Source: Candidatus Poribacteria bacterium (lineage in GTDB: Bacteria; Poribacteria; WGA-4E; WGA-3G). From it: a stretch of 37,041 nucleotides of DNA. The notes beneath the pieces are model-generated. The model searched no databases and was not told the origin of the DNA. It saw nothing but the letters and a program-made list of their open reading frames with translations. Of the stretch, positions 16,386 to 23,912 are shown in pieces. The DNA is taken from the NCBI GenBank assembly GCA_003635195.1, contig PYIY01000124.1:1-37041 (forward strand), read 5' to 3'. Made by a program: the position numbers and the translations under genes. The stretch's first letter is position 1. Every line of letters starts with the position of its first letter.

Positions 16386-17828
16386 TTACGCCGGAACGTC
16401 CTGTTCGTCGATCATTTGTAGCAACAATTGTTTACGGGCATGGCGTTTCCGGAAGTCCGTTATATAAACAGTCCACTGATTTTCCTGATCACACTCCTCA
16501 TAAAGCGTTCTCAGTTCTGTCAGATACCGCCGCGCCTTCTCGTACCCTTCTCGTCTTTGGGAAAGTGTTGCCTGTTCGATAAGTCTTTGATAGAGGATAA
16601 TAGCCGTATCGGGATGGTGGTTTCTGACAAGTCTGAGCAGTTTATCGGTGAACGCTGGCATACGCGAAGCAATTGGGCTCCGCAAGAGGCTCAAGTATTC
16701 GTCAACAGAGAGTGAGAATTCTTCGATTGCTTGCCATGCTTCAGCCTCGTGTTGGGGCGTAAAAAGCGCGTGTGTCAGCCGGTAACTTTCGCCTTCGCGT
16801 CGGGCAAGACGGAGATAATCTTCGGTGCTATTAGCGTCCGAATACAAGGTAAATAGGAGTTGAACGTGTGCCTGCCGATCAGGGCTTTCATCAAGGTGCT
16901 GTTCAATTGTCGTTTGTAAATCTGCGGGTGCTTGTATTGCACAGAGTTGTTCAAGGAGGCGTGTTAGGTGCGGCGTGAAAACCGATGCTGCCTCAAAACT
17001 GAGATCCAACAACATCTGGCAGTGTTCAAGCAGGCTAGCAGTGCTGAGGTCTGTTGGGGTTGATGCTTGTGCGTTCATGACGATTTGCGCGAATACATTC
17101 GTACATTTATGGACGAATCGCGGTAGTTCCTCCTTCTGGAGCGTGTCTGGATAACGGGCGATAGATTGATGTATCAGCGCGTGAAGCATTGACATCGCGA
17201 ATTCCGTTTCGCCGAGTGCGGTAAGGGATTCAGCATGCCCGACTAAAGCTTCAAGTTGAACTAATACCTGATGCAGCTGATGCTGTTCCAGAAAGTCGCG
17301 CCCAAAAATATGGTCAATTCTTTTCCTGTACACCGTAACTGTACTACGAACTTTTAGTTTGTGCGCGGTAGGATCCATCTCTAGGTCCGACTCCCCGGGC
17401 GTATCCGCGTAAACCCGCGCAATGGGAGCCAAGGTGGGTGCCCGTCTCAGCATCTCCGAAATCACGCGTATCAGATTTTCCTTCGGTTTCTCCGCGAGTG
17501 CGGTAAGCAAGGCATCAACGGAGTAGATCGTTTCTCGTGCTTCAATGTATGTCAACAGAAGTGCTACGATATGTTTGCAATCGCCTTGTCCACTGTATGG
17601 ACACGAGCAATCGGTAGCAGCGATTGTCGTCGGCATCAATTCCACGACGACGTGATACGGGGTTGAGGCTGAGCCACGGCACGCCGCTGACAACGTCCAA
17701 CCGTGAAGTACCGGATTGCTAATCGCACCGATCTCGAAGTATTCTGAGCCGCGTGTAAAGCTTTGAGTTGTACAACGTTGTTGAATCTGATTGAGGGTGA
17801 GGTTGGGGAGTGGCACTTCAAACGACAA
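16386..17828 (-). CDS. SWIM zinc-finger protein overlapping cas2
   Basis: 480 residues from a TTG start at 17828. A SWIM motif lies near the N-terminus: Cys74-x-Cys76 ... Cys84-x-His86 (CSCPYSG then CKHIVALLL). SWIM domains bind DNA or proteins. The remaining ~380 residues are helical and repeat-like with many Leu/Ala pairs, reminiscent of TPR-type solenoids. The TTG start lies inside the cas2 3' end (11-base overlap), so the two are probably translationally coupled. A shortened frame is possible, because the first 20 residues are not diagnostic. A half-copy of a dispersed palindrome (about 17337-17372) is translated as part of the protein. Function unknown; the coupling suggests a part in adaptation or its control. 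Confidence 0.8.
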   Translation of the reverse strand: MSFEVPLPNLTLNQIQQRCTTQSFTRGSEYFEIGAISNPVLHGWTLSAACRGSASTPYHVVVELMPTTIAATDCSCPYSGQGDCKHIVALLLTYIEARETIYSVDALLTALAEKPKENLIRVISEMLRRAPTLAPIARVYADTPGESDLEMDPTAHKLKVRSTVTVYRKRIDHIFGRDFLEQHQLHQVLVQLEALVGHAESLTALGETEFAMSMLHALIHQSIARYPDTLQKEELPRFVHKCTNVFAQIVMNAQASTPTDLSTASLLEHCQMLLDLSFEAASVFTPHLTRLLEQLCAIQAPADLQTTIEQHLDESPDRQAHVQLLFTLYSDANSTEDYLRLARREGESYRLTHALFTPQHEAEAWQAIEEFSLSVDEYLSLLRSPIASRMPAFTDKLLRLVRNHHPDTAIILYQRLIEQATLSQRREGYEKARRYLTELRTLYEECDQENQWTVYITDFRKRHARKQLLLQMIDEQDVPA

Positions 17829-18093
17829 TTGTCTGGGGCTCCGAGGTTACTTCACCGACAGCAGGGACTTCAATGCGACCAGCACAGGCACTACAGAGCG
17901 CGTAGTAGCGGACCGAATCCTCAGAAAGGTCAATAACGCGGTCAACAGCACGCTTGAGATCCGCGTACTGTGTCCGGTTCAGATGCGCTTCAAACACACT
18001 GTATTGGACGCGCGTCCCGAACCCTTTGAGCACTTTCGCGAGTTGACCGCGCCGCCGGTCGTCTGGAATATCATAAGAGATAACATAGAACAT
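17818..18093 (-). CDS. cas2: CRISPR-associated endoribonuclease-fold protein Cas2
   Basis: 91 residues, the usual size. It begins MFYVISYDIPDDRRRGQLAK, with the family Asp8 at the end of the first beta strand. It continues VLKGFGTRVQYSVFEAHLNR and VDLSEDSVRYYALC-like strands (IDLSEDSVRYYALC). Cas2 forms the central dimer of the Cas1-Cas2 integration complex. CLCSAC-like cysteines near residues 67-70 (CSAC) are seen, followed by a short Val-rich tail whose end overlaps the SWIM gene. Cas2 is separated from cas1 by the SWIM, decarboxylase and RT genes. Confidence 0.95.
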   Translation of the reverse strand: MFYVISYDIPDDRRRGQLAKVLKGFGTRVQYSVFEAHLNRTQYADLKRAVDRVIDLSEDSVRYYALCSACAGRIEVPAVGEVTSEPQTIVV

Positions 18094-18195
18094 GGAATGG
18101 ACCTCTAACTTGTGAAAAAATCGTTTGAAAATAGGTTTCAGATGTCGTATGATGCCTGTCAGAAACGGGCAATAAATTGCCTACTACAAACGGAA

Positions 18196-18402
18196 TTATC
18201 TTATTGTCTTGAGGAGATCCTCAAACCAATCGCGCATGTCCTCTTGTGTCATCACACCGAGGCCAATAAGGATTACGACAATAATAGCGACCCAGATTAA
18301 GAGGCGGACCGCGCCCTTGACAATAGCAATCAGAAGAAAGACAGCGAGTATCGCTGCAATTATTAAGAATAGTGGAGAACTGACGAATTCAGGCATATTC
18401 AT
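18196..18402 (-). CDS. Small two-helix membrane protein between cas6 and cas2
   Basis: 68 residues from ATG 18402; a longer frame from 18573 overlaps cas6 and is rejected. It has two hydrophobic segments, SPLFLIIAAILAVFLLIAIV (about 8-27) and LLIWVAIIVVILIGLGVM (about 33-50). The acidic tail is EDMRDWFEDLLK. No family recognised and no good ribosome binding site. The start at 18396 (second ATG) is also possible. It lies inside the minus-strand cas series, so coexpression is likely. Small membrane proteins do accompany some type III loci, but whether this one takes part is unknown. Confidence 0.5.
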   Translation of the reverse strand: MNMPEFVSSPLFLIIAAILAVFLLIAIVKGAVRLLIWVAIIVVILIGLGVMTQEDMRDWFEDLLKTIR

Positions 18403-18445
18403 AGTTTTGTCGCTCGCGGATTGACTCTCAATCCACCTTGTGATC

Positions 18446-19402
18446 TCATAAGATGCGGTACTGCCCAAACCCAAACGCAGTGTGATGCCCGATGTGCAAA
18501 TACTCGCCAAGATAGATAAAAGGCAGAAACGGCTCCAGTTTTCCCTCAAAACGGATTTTCCCGATAAACCCACCCATCGGCACGGACTTCTCTGCGCGAT
18601 AAGAGTACCGATCCTTCCTAAGCCAATTCAGGCGAGAATGATGACTGACAGCAGCGGAAGCCGCAATTAAGCCGTGAGCATCTACATCCAAATCCTCGCC
18701 ACAATGGAAATAACTCAGGAACCGGATCCGCCGGAGCAGATTGCGGATGAGGTGTTCAAACGTTAGCTTGCCTGTCCACTTTCCATCAACCTTGATACTC
18801 GTGGGTGTGATAAATTCCAATTCAATCGCATCGGTAGCATGGGGTGCAACGGGCATCACATCTGCCAATCCAAGAATCAGTCCATCATCCGTCAGCATCT
18901 CAGAGGCTGCTGTGTAAATCGTCTGGGGTTGATGGCTGTCATGCGCGGGTAAACTCTCGACTTTATCGAGTTGACACTGCCCACGTTTGCCTTGGAGTCC
19001 GATCCGGCGTTTCCCTATCTGATCGAAAGTAAACACCATCCACGGCAACAGATTAATAGCGTCGCCGATGAGCGTCAAGTTACAGGTGATGGTATCCCCC
19101 GGCGCGTAGTCCAATTGTCCGGTGCATGGTGGTTCAAGCACAAACGGGTGCGGTGCAAACGGTTGCCCTCGGAGGATAGAACTATCGTCCGGCACGGGTG
19201 TTTCAAAGCATTTGGAATAGATGCACCGTTCCGGGAACTGGCACCGTTCTTCACATTTCCTCGTCGTCTCAACGCACGTGATATGGCGTAGGATGTATCC
19301 GAATCTGCCGCGGAAGACGTTGCCTTTGTGTTGTGGCATCTTCAGCGGTTCTTGGACGGTATAAGTGAATCGGTAGTTTGCAAAGCGGAAGTTTTGAAGC
19401 AT
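18446..19402 (-). CDS. cas6: CRISPR RNA processing endoribonuclease Cas6
   Basis: 318 residues. Cas6 cuts the array transcript in each repeat, leaving the 8-base handle (here ATTGAAAC). The C-terminal glycine-rich loop of the RAMP fold, GHHTAFGFGQYRIL, is plain, as are VPMGGFIGKIRFEG and LRRIRFLSYFHCG. Five cysteines (43, 50, 54, 60, 65; CEERCQFPERC) near the N-terminus look like a metal site. The start MLQNFRFANYRFTY is supported by a second partial copy of the same 5' end 1.3 kb upstream (20588-20697). Exact catalytic residues cannot be named from sequence alone. Confidence 0.9.
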   Translation of the reverse strand: MLQNFRFANYRFTYTVQEPLKMPQHKGNVFRGRFGYILRHITCVETTRKCEERCQFPERCIYSKCFETPVPDDSSILRGQPFAPHPFVLEPPCTGQLDYAPGDTITCNLTLIGDAINLLPWMVFTFDQIGKRRIGLQGKRGQCQLDKVESLPAHDSHQPQTIYTAASEMLTDDGLILGLADVMPVAPHATDAIELEFITPTSIKVDGKWTGKLTFEHLIRNLLRRIRFLSYFHCGEDLDVDAHGLIAASAAVSHHSRLNWLRKDRYSYRAEKSVPMGGFIGKIRFEGKLEPFLPFIYLGEYLHIGHHTAFGFGQYRIL

Positions 19403-19433
19403 GGATAGAGATTAAGTGCTTATTTCTTCTTTG

Positions 19434-20573
19434 TCAATTTGGATTACGATTTACAGCGTTCCGAGGACCGTACCTATGGAGGCGTAGTCCATTATCGACT
19501 TCTGAGCAACTGACTCGGATTCCACGGGCAATCCGAAATGTGAAAATATTATCAAAATTTGCAAGTGGTTTAAAATTGAGACCGGAAACTCGCTGATTTA
19601 GTTGAGTTGTATCACCCCCAGTATCTTCCAGCGCGGTAGCAATTTTCGCCAAAGTCTCTTGAAGATCGGTCCGTTGCTGAGAGTTTAAATCCTCGTAACC
19701 ATCAATAAAACTTCGCTTATACTCCAATCTCGGGAATTGTAATAGTTTTCCAGACAATAGATCCGATTTCGTCCGTTGCCAAATTAACCCTCCCCATGCC
19801 GATAGTCCAGCAAACGTCATACCATTTTCTTGTACAAATTCCAGTAGTGTTTCAGGAATCCCCTCAATCTCTTCAGTTGAATAGAGTTTTCCAGTGTCCA
19901 TCAGCGCGAATTTTATTAGATGACTTTCAATAATAGCAGTGTTAATCTGAATTGGCAGCCGCGGAATCTTGATTAAGTCAGCAGTTGGTGACTCAAATAT
20001 ATAGATGACTTCATCAGCGTAAAACGCACCGAAGGTATTCATGTAACCCTGCAGGCTCTTAAAACCGCCGACGAGATTGAAAATCACGTGATAGCCGCTC
20101 TCACGTCGCGGCACATTATTTTCCAACCACCTAATGAGTTCCTTGGTACCCGTAGTGAAGGATTCTGGGTCTTGTGTTGAAAGCTGAGAGGGTGTAACAA
20201 CACCTACAGTAAAGCCTTGAGATTCAAGGAAATCTTTAATCAAATCACCTGTCATCTGTCCCTGCGCGGTATCGGTGCAGATGAGATAGTGTTGATCCTG
20301 GCTATCTGTGGGTAATCGGTCACCGTAAATGCCGTAAATACCGTTCAATTCGGCACTGATCCGACGATTGGTTGCGGTGCTATTTTCATTGAGTTTTTCG
20401 AGTGCCCGTTCAGCAAGTGTATTGATCACGATCTCCGTTTCATCTGTCAATTCTTCCTGCTTAAAATTTGCTGAATCCCGAAGTGTTCCGAACCAAGTGC
20501 CTTCTGTAGGATTTCCTCTGTCAATAAGATTTGTTAGGATGCTTGTTCCAACGGTTGATAATACAAAACGCAT
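19434..20573 (-). CDS. CARF-RelE effector (Cas_APE2256/Cami1-like), cyclic-oligoadenylate-activated mRNA interferase
   Basis: 379 residues. The N-terminal half fits the APE2256-type CARF family: MRFVLSTVGTSILTNLI, LICTDTAQGQMTGDLI and VIFNLVGGFKSLQGYM (about residues 165-180). The C-terminal ~80 residues (LAKIATALED onward, NFDNIFTFRIARGIRVSCSE and LRLHRYGPRNAV) look like a RelE toxin fold. CARF-RelE proteins (Cami1) are known to cleave mRNA in ribosomes after binding cyclic oligoadenylate made by Cas10. AAGGAAA precedes the ATG. It lies between cas6 and a cas6 remnant. CARF is confident; the RelE part is less so because of sequence divergence. Confidence 0.8.
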   Translation of the reverse strand: MRFVLSTVGTSILTNLIDRGNPTEGTWFGTLRDSANFKQEELTDETEIVINTLAERALEKLNENSTATNRRISAELNGIYGIYGDRLPTDSQDQHYLICTDTAQGQMTGDLIKDFLESQGFTVGVVTPSQLSTQDPESFTTGTKELIRWLENNVPRRESGYHVIFNLVGGFKSLQGYMNTFGAFYADEVIYIFESPTADLIKIPRLPIQINTAIIESHLIKFALMDTGKLYSTEEIEGIPETLLEFVQENGMTFAGLSAWGGLIWQRTKSDLLSGKLLQFPRLEYKRSFIDGYEDLNSQQRTDLQETLAKIATALEDTGGDTTQLNQRVSGLNFKPLANFDNIFTFRIARGIRVSCSEVDNGLRLHRYGPRNAVNRNPN

Positions 20574-20587
20574 TTTTTAGTTTCCTT

Positions 20588-20697
20588 ATGTATCCGAAGC
20601 GGCTGTGGAAGACGTTGTCTTTGTGTTGCGGCATCCTCAGCGGTTCTTGGACGGTATAGGTGAATCGGTAGCGTGCGAATCGGAAGTTTTGAAGCAT
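20588..20697 (-). pseudogene. Partial duplicate of the cas6 5' end
   Basis: From ATG 20697 the frame reads MLQNFRFARYRFTYTVQEPL, then RMPQHKDNVFHSRFGYI, nearly the same as residues 1-37 of the intact Cas6 (18446-19402). After about 37 codons the similarity stops. The frame runs on into the start of the CARF-RelE gene, ending at about 20521. DNA similarity covers about 110 bases. It is a truncated copy left by duplication or recombination around the effector gene. Confidence 0.85.
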
Positions 20698-20730
20698 GGA
20701 TTTTCTATGGTAAGTTGAATTTTAAACAAT

Positions 20731-21861
20731 CTACAAATTATTCCAATCTATTGTCTTGTAATATTTTTCAAATTTATTGAAAAGTTGTTCAATTGCTCCG
20801 ATTGCCGTTGTAGCACTGTCAGCATTCTTTCGCATCCCACAATGTGCAAGATCGCCTCGGATCCTACACCCCTTCCAAAGATCAATAACCTTCTCTTCAA
20901 TATCCCTGTGATTATTCTTTAACATATTTTCAGCGATTTTCCTGGTATTCCGCTCCAGCCACCCACCATTATGATAAAAACATTCAAACGAGATCAACCA
21001 TTCACGCATCAAAGTAATCGCTTGAAGATAATGTTGGTTTTCCATATACCATTTTATTTGCTGATATTGTGCCTTAAGACTCTCTTTCTGACTTTGGGTT
21101 GTGGTTGGTCTATCTACTGCCATTAGCTGATAACTTTGCTTCAATTGGTCGATTAGCATTTGGAAAGGTTGCTCTGATGAAGCAGCAAACTCCAAATCGC
21201 TAAATTCAGTGTTGAATTTAAAAGCCGCTTCTTGTGCTTCAAGGGTTCGATTTGTGAGAAGGGCATCGGATAAACTGATCAGTGCTTCAGCAATACTATC
21301 TTGAACATTTAACTTTGCGATAGGGCGTGCATCCCCTGAGTTTTGGAAAACATTCACAGCGTTCATCCAATTAAGGAGTTCCACGAAAGGCGTTAAGTCA
21401 AAAATTCGTGTTTCATTTGTCGCCTGATCTCGCGCCTCAAATGCACCATAGATAATATGTTTGAGTTCGACACTTTTGACTTGGCGTAAGTAGGCAGCAA
21501 CGATAAAAATAAGCAATGGAATGGAGCGGAACGCGTGTGTAATATCAAGGATAATTTCATCATTCTCGTCAACAACATTTTCGCACTGGTTAAAAATTTC
21601 CCAGAGTTCATCAGTTGAGTTTCCATTAGGTATATTCACAGTAATAAATTTTTCGCTAAGTTCAGTAGCAAGCTTACCTAAATCATCCTGTTTGCTCTCA
21701 ATCACTTTCGGAGTTGTAAATGCAATAATTTGTTCTGGTTCATAGAGTTTAGCAACAGCAATTGGGAACAGATCGGTTTCACACCTACCACTTTCGTCAT
21801 GTTTGATATAAGTCGTATTTTCATACTTTCCAAGCCCAAGAAAAGTAAGAACTTTTAGCAT
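20731..21861 (-). CDS. CARF-HEPN ribonuclease of the Csx2/TM1812 (TIGR02221) type
   Basis: 376 residues. The N-terminus, MLKVLTFLGLGKYENTTYI, and DEIILDITHAFRSIPLLIFI (about residues 101-120) are typical of this Csx1-related CARF family. The C-terminal helical domain carries the HEPN active-site motif R-x4-H as RGDLAH at residues 335-340, so RNase activity is expected. Relatives degrade RNA when cyclic tetra-adenylate binds the CARF domain. AAGGAGAAA lies just upstream. The ATG is inside the last codons of the DUF1874 gene (7-base overlap), so the messenger reader and the putative messenger-handling protein are coupled. Confidence 0.88.
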   Translation of the reverse strand: MLKVLTFLGLGKYENTTYIKHDESGRCETDLFPIAVAKLYEPEQIIAFTTPKVIESKQDDLGKLATELSEKFITVNIPNGNSTDELWEIFNQCENVVDENDEIILDITHAFRSIPLLIFIVAAYLRQVKSVELKHIIYGAFEARDQATNETRIFDLTPFVELLNWMNAVNVFQNSGDARPIAKLNVQDSIAEALISLSDALLTNRTLEAQEAAFKFNTEFSDLEFAASSEQPFQMLIDQLKQSYQLMAVDRPTTTQSQKESLKAQYQQIKWYMENQHYLQAITLMREWLISFECFYHNGGWLERNTRKIAENMLKNNHRDIEEKVIDLWKGCRIRGDLAHCGMRKNADSATTAIGAIEQLFNKFEKYYKTIDWNNL

Positions 21862-22208
21862 TGTATTTCTCCTTCATCTAAAGGCTTCCAATCGCATCGA
21901 AAAAAATCAAAATCATCAACTGAGAGTTGAAGCGTTTCCTTATCGGTAGGATTTGCCACTCGTTGACGTAGCTTCACGATCAACATAATGTCTCCATGTG
22001 TCAACGTAGCCTGTTCACGCGACACTTCAATGACAATACCAGTTACCTGCTCAATCAGTTGCGCAGTTTCGGGATAACCGATGTAACTTCTGAAATTATC
22101 CGATGCCGCGGCATCTTGGAGTTCTTTGGTAAATGTTGTTTCAGTAATCTGTTTTAGTGTATACACACCCTCATCGGGCATAACTGCGGAATTGAGTAAT
22201 AAAATCAT
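21855..22208 (-). CDS. DUF1874 (AcrIII-1/Crn2 ring-nuclease family) protein with Tyr in place of the catalytic His
   Basis: 117 residues. Starts MILLLNSAVMPDEGVYTL and contains SYIGYPETAQLIEQVTG (41-57), SREQATLTHGDIMLIVKLRQ and RV, which align along the length of the DUF1874 family (STIV B116, viral AcrIII-1, cellular Crn2). Members form dimers that degrade cA4. Their catalytic His sits in an IGH-x-x-T(A) segment; here the segment is IGYPETA, Tyr45 encoded by TAT at 22074-22076. The basic residues of the later SRE/LRQR region remain. Cleavage should therefore be lost or greatly slowed, while ligand binding may persist. It precedes and overlaps the CARF-HEPN gene. Confidence 0.85.
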   Translation of the reverse strand: MILLLNSAVMPDEGVYTLKQITETTFTKELQDAAASDNFRSYIGYPETAQLIEQVTGIVIEVSREQATLTHGDIMLIVKLRQRVANPTDKETLQLSVDDFDFFRCDWKPLDEGEIQC

Positions 22209-22235
22209 AAATCCCTAAATTAGTAATATTCTGAC

Positions 22236-22880
22236 CTAATTGGCGGGTAAAATTTCAGTTACCTGCCCTTCATTATTGACCCCTTGCACTCTCACTTTGA
22301 TCTGATCCCCAACTTGCTTGGGATAATATGGATGTTCAAAGATAAGAATTTCTTTGTTATCGGTATCCAATTGAACCGTTACCTTAATCCAATCCTTTTT
22401 CTGTATTGTTGCATTGACTCTATCATGGACTGCGGTTTTCGGTTTCTCCGGTTCTTTTGGTTGCTGGGGCGTTTGCATAGGAGGCGGTTCCGGTGTTTGC
22501 TGCTGTTGTTGGGAAGGACGTTGTTCCTCAGCAGCACGTTTCGGCTCAACTTTATAGTAGTACATCAACCGCTTGCACCAGCCAAGGATAAGCATGAGTT
22601 CATCCGCATGCTTGATTTCCTTAAGATGCTTTTGACAACATTTCTGAATATCTTCGTAATAATCTCGAGTGCTTCCACTTTGGAGGGGTGCGTCATCGCT
22701 GTACGCTAACTGCTGAAGTAATGACCTAAATTTATCTATTGCGTCATCCGTCTGATGGTATTGTCGCATAAAAGCGGTGACTTTATTGACTTCGTTTACA
22801 TCTACGTTATGTTCATGCATCTCATAAGCGAGATCATGAGCGATTGACCATAGGTTTTCATTCATTTGTAACATCGTCAT
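22236..22880 (-). CDS. Unrecognised cas-locus protein: helical N-terminus, Pro/Gln linker, beta-rich C-terminus
   Basis: 214 residues from ATG 22880, chosen because AAAGAGGT precedes it; an upstream extension overlaps the RAMP gene. Residues about 1-115 are helical (SIAHDLAYEMHEHNVDVNEV, HADELMLILGWCKRLMYYYK) and resemble small-subunit (Cas11/Csm2-like) proteins in character. Residues about 120-150 are a Gln/Pro-rich linker (QQQQQTPEPPPMQTPQQP). The last ~60 (VTVQLDTDNKEILIFEHPYY, then VGDQIKVRVQG) look like an OB-fold or S1-like RNA-binding beta barrel. The layout suggests a bridge between a crRNA complex and another RNA or protein. No named family was recognised. Confidence 0.65.
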   Translation of the reverse strand: MTMLQMNENLWSIAHDLAYEMHEHNVDVNEVNKVTAFMRQYHQTDDAIDKFRSLLQQLAYSDDAPLQSGSTRDYYEDIQKCCQKHLKEIKHADELMLILGWCKRLMYYYKVEPKRAAEEQRPSQQQQQTPEPPPMQTPQQPKEPEKPKTAVHDRVNATIQKKDWIKVTVQLDTDNKEILIFEHPYYPKQVGDQIKVRVQGVNNEGQVTEILPAN

Positions 22881-22890
22881 ACATACCTCT

Positions 22891-23898
22891 TTAGTAATTT
22901 CTTTCTGGGCAGTCGTTAGTATCAGGTGGTTTGATCTCTTCAATAAGTGTCCGGAGTTGATTCCATTGAATGAGCGAATTCTTTGCTTTTTCAAAGCAGT
23001 TATTCATCCACGTTTCCAAATCATTGCCTTTTTTCACAGTATCTGACTGCGAATCCCACTGCAAGTATCTCTCTCGTTGTTGGTCATCAATGTAGATTTC
23101 ATCAATATTGAAATCTACGGAACCAAAGCAACGCGGTTTTGCCCCGCCAATTTTGAGGTTGAACGGATGTTCTGGATGTTTGCCCAGTGCCGTAAAGAAC
23201 AAACCCCATTCCGCATAAGACAGGTTATCAATCTTAACACTGAACTGAAATGTTGAGTCCACCTCACACGCTTCAAAAGCTGTTTCACCGATAGCCACTT
23301 CACCGTGCTTGTAAAATTTACGCATTGGTCTACCTTGATTATCGGTAGTATAACGCCTCGGACGCTCCAATATTGGTACGCGCCTCGTCTCAATATTTCC
23401 TTGAATAAGTGGTGCGTCCTGTATCGCGATATTCCCTTGGTAACCCATTGCCCCGAACATTCGGCATGCAATACAAAGGTGTTCATTTCTATTATTTCTT
23501 CTACATTCTATGAAGTCTCGTAATGTCCTGTGTCTAAGGTTTACTTTAGTTTTACATACACAACTTTCTGATATCGCCTCAACGGTGCTCCGAATGGCCC
23601 CCTTGAGTGAACTGCCCGGGATCACGATTTCACCCTTCGTACGCATGGCTGATTTAATGAGTTCTACTTGTTGGTTGACATGTTCACCAAAGTCTATGAT
23701 ACCACTACCGACGTGGATCGGGGTGAGTGCCTTAATAGTTCCGTGAATCCTACCTGTTGTGCGGTTTTGTTGGTAGCAGTCATGTTTGGTAGGACTACTT
23801 CTATTGACGCGTCTTGGTAACGGCACAAAAGCAAAGGGTTTTGGTTCTGCTGGTTGCCGCTGTCTACCTCCAGAACCGCCGCGCTGGTATTGTCCCAT
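22891..23898 (-). CDS. Csm3/Csm5-like RAMP protein of the type III-D complex
   Basis: 335 residues with the RAMP pattern: GTIKALTPIHVGSG (about 50-63), VIPGSSLKGAIRSTVEAI (about 92-109), CIACRMFGAMGYQG and the glycine-rich loop GGAKPRCFGSV (about 255-265). An Arg/Gln/Gly-rich N-terminal tail of ~45 residues (MGQYQRGGSGGRQRQP) comes before the fold and is unusual. A four-Cys pattern (CVCKTK, CIAC) may bind zinc. It would form part of the crRNA-binding backbone or cap. AAGGAG precedes the ATG, 14 bases after csx19. The exact subunit position in the complex is not clear from sequence. Confidence 0.82.
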   Translation of the reverse strand: MGQYQRGGSGGRQRQPAEPKPFAFVPLPRRVNRSSPTKHDCYQQNRTTGRIHGTIKALTPIHVGSGIIDFGEHVNQQVELIKSAMRTKGEIVIPGSSLKGAIRSTVEAISESCVCKTKVNLRHRTLRDFIECRRNNRNEHLCIACRMFGAMGYQGNIAIQDAPLIQGNIETRRVPILERPRRYTTDNQGRPMRKFYKHGEVAIGETAFEACEVDSTFQFSVKIDNLSYAEWGLFFTALGKHPEHPFNLKIGGAKPRCFGSVDFNIDEIYIDDQQRERYLQWDSQSDTVKKGNDLETWMNNCFEKAKNSLIQWNQLRTLIEEIKPPDTNDCPERNY

Positions 23899-23912
23899 GT
23901 GTCTTGGTCTCC

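Noticed and set aside
18403..18573. N-terminal extension of the small membrane protein to 125 residues
   Set aside because: The extension lies almost wholly within the cas6 coding region in another frame and has no ribosome binding site.
22881..22994. N-terminal extension of the unrecognised cas-locus protein
   Set aside because: It overlaps the end of the RAMP gene, while ATG 22880 has a good upstream site.
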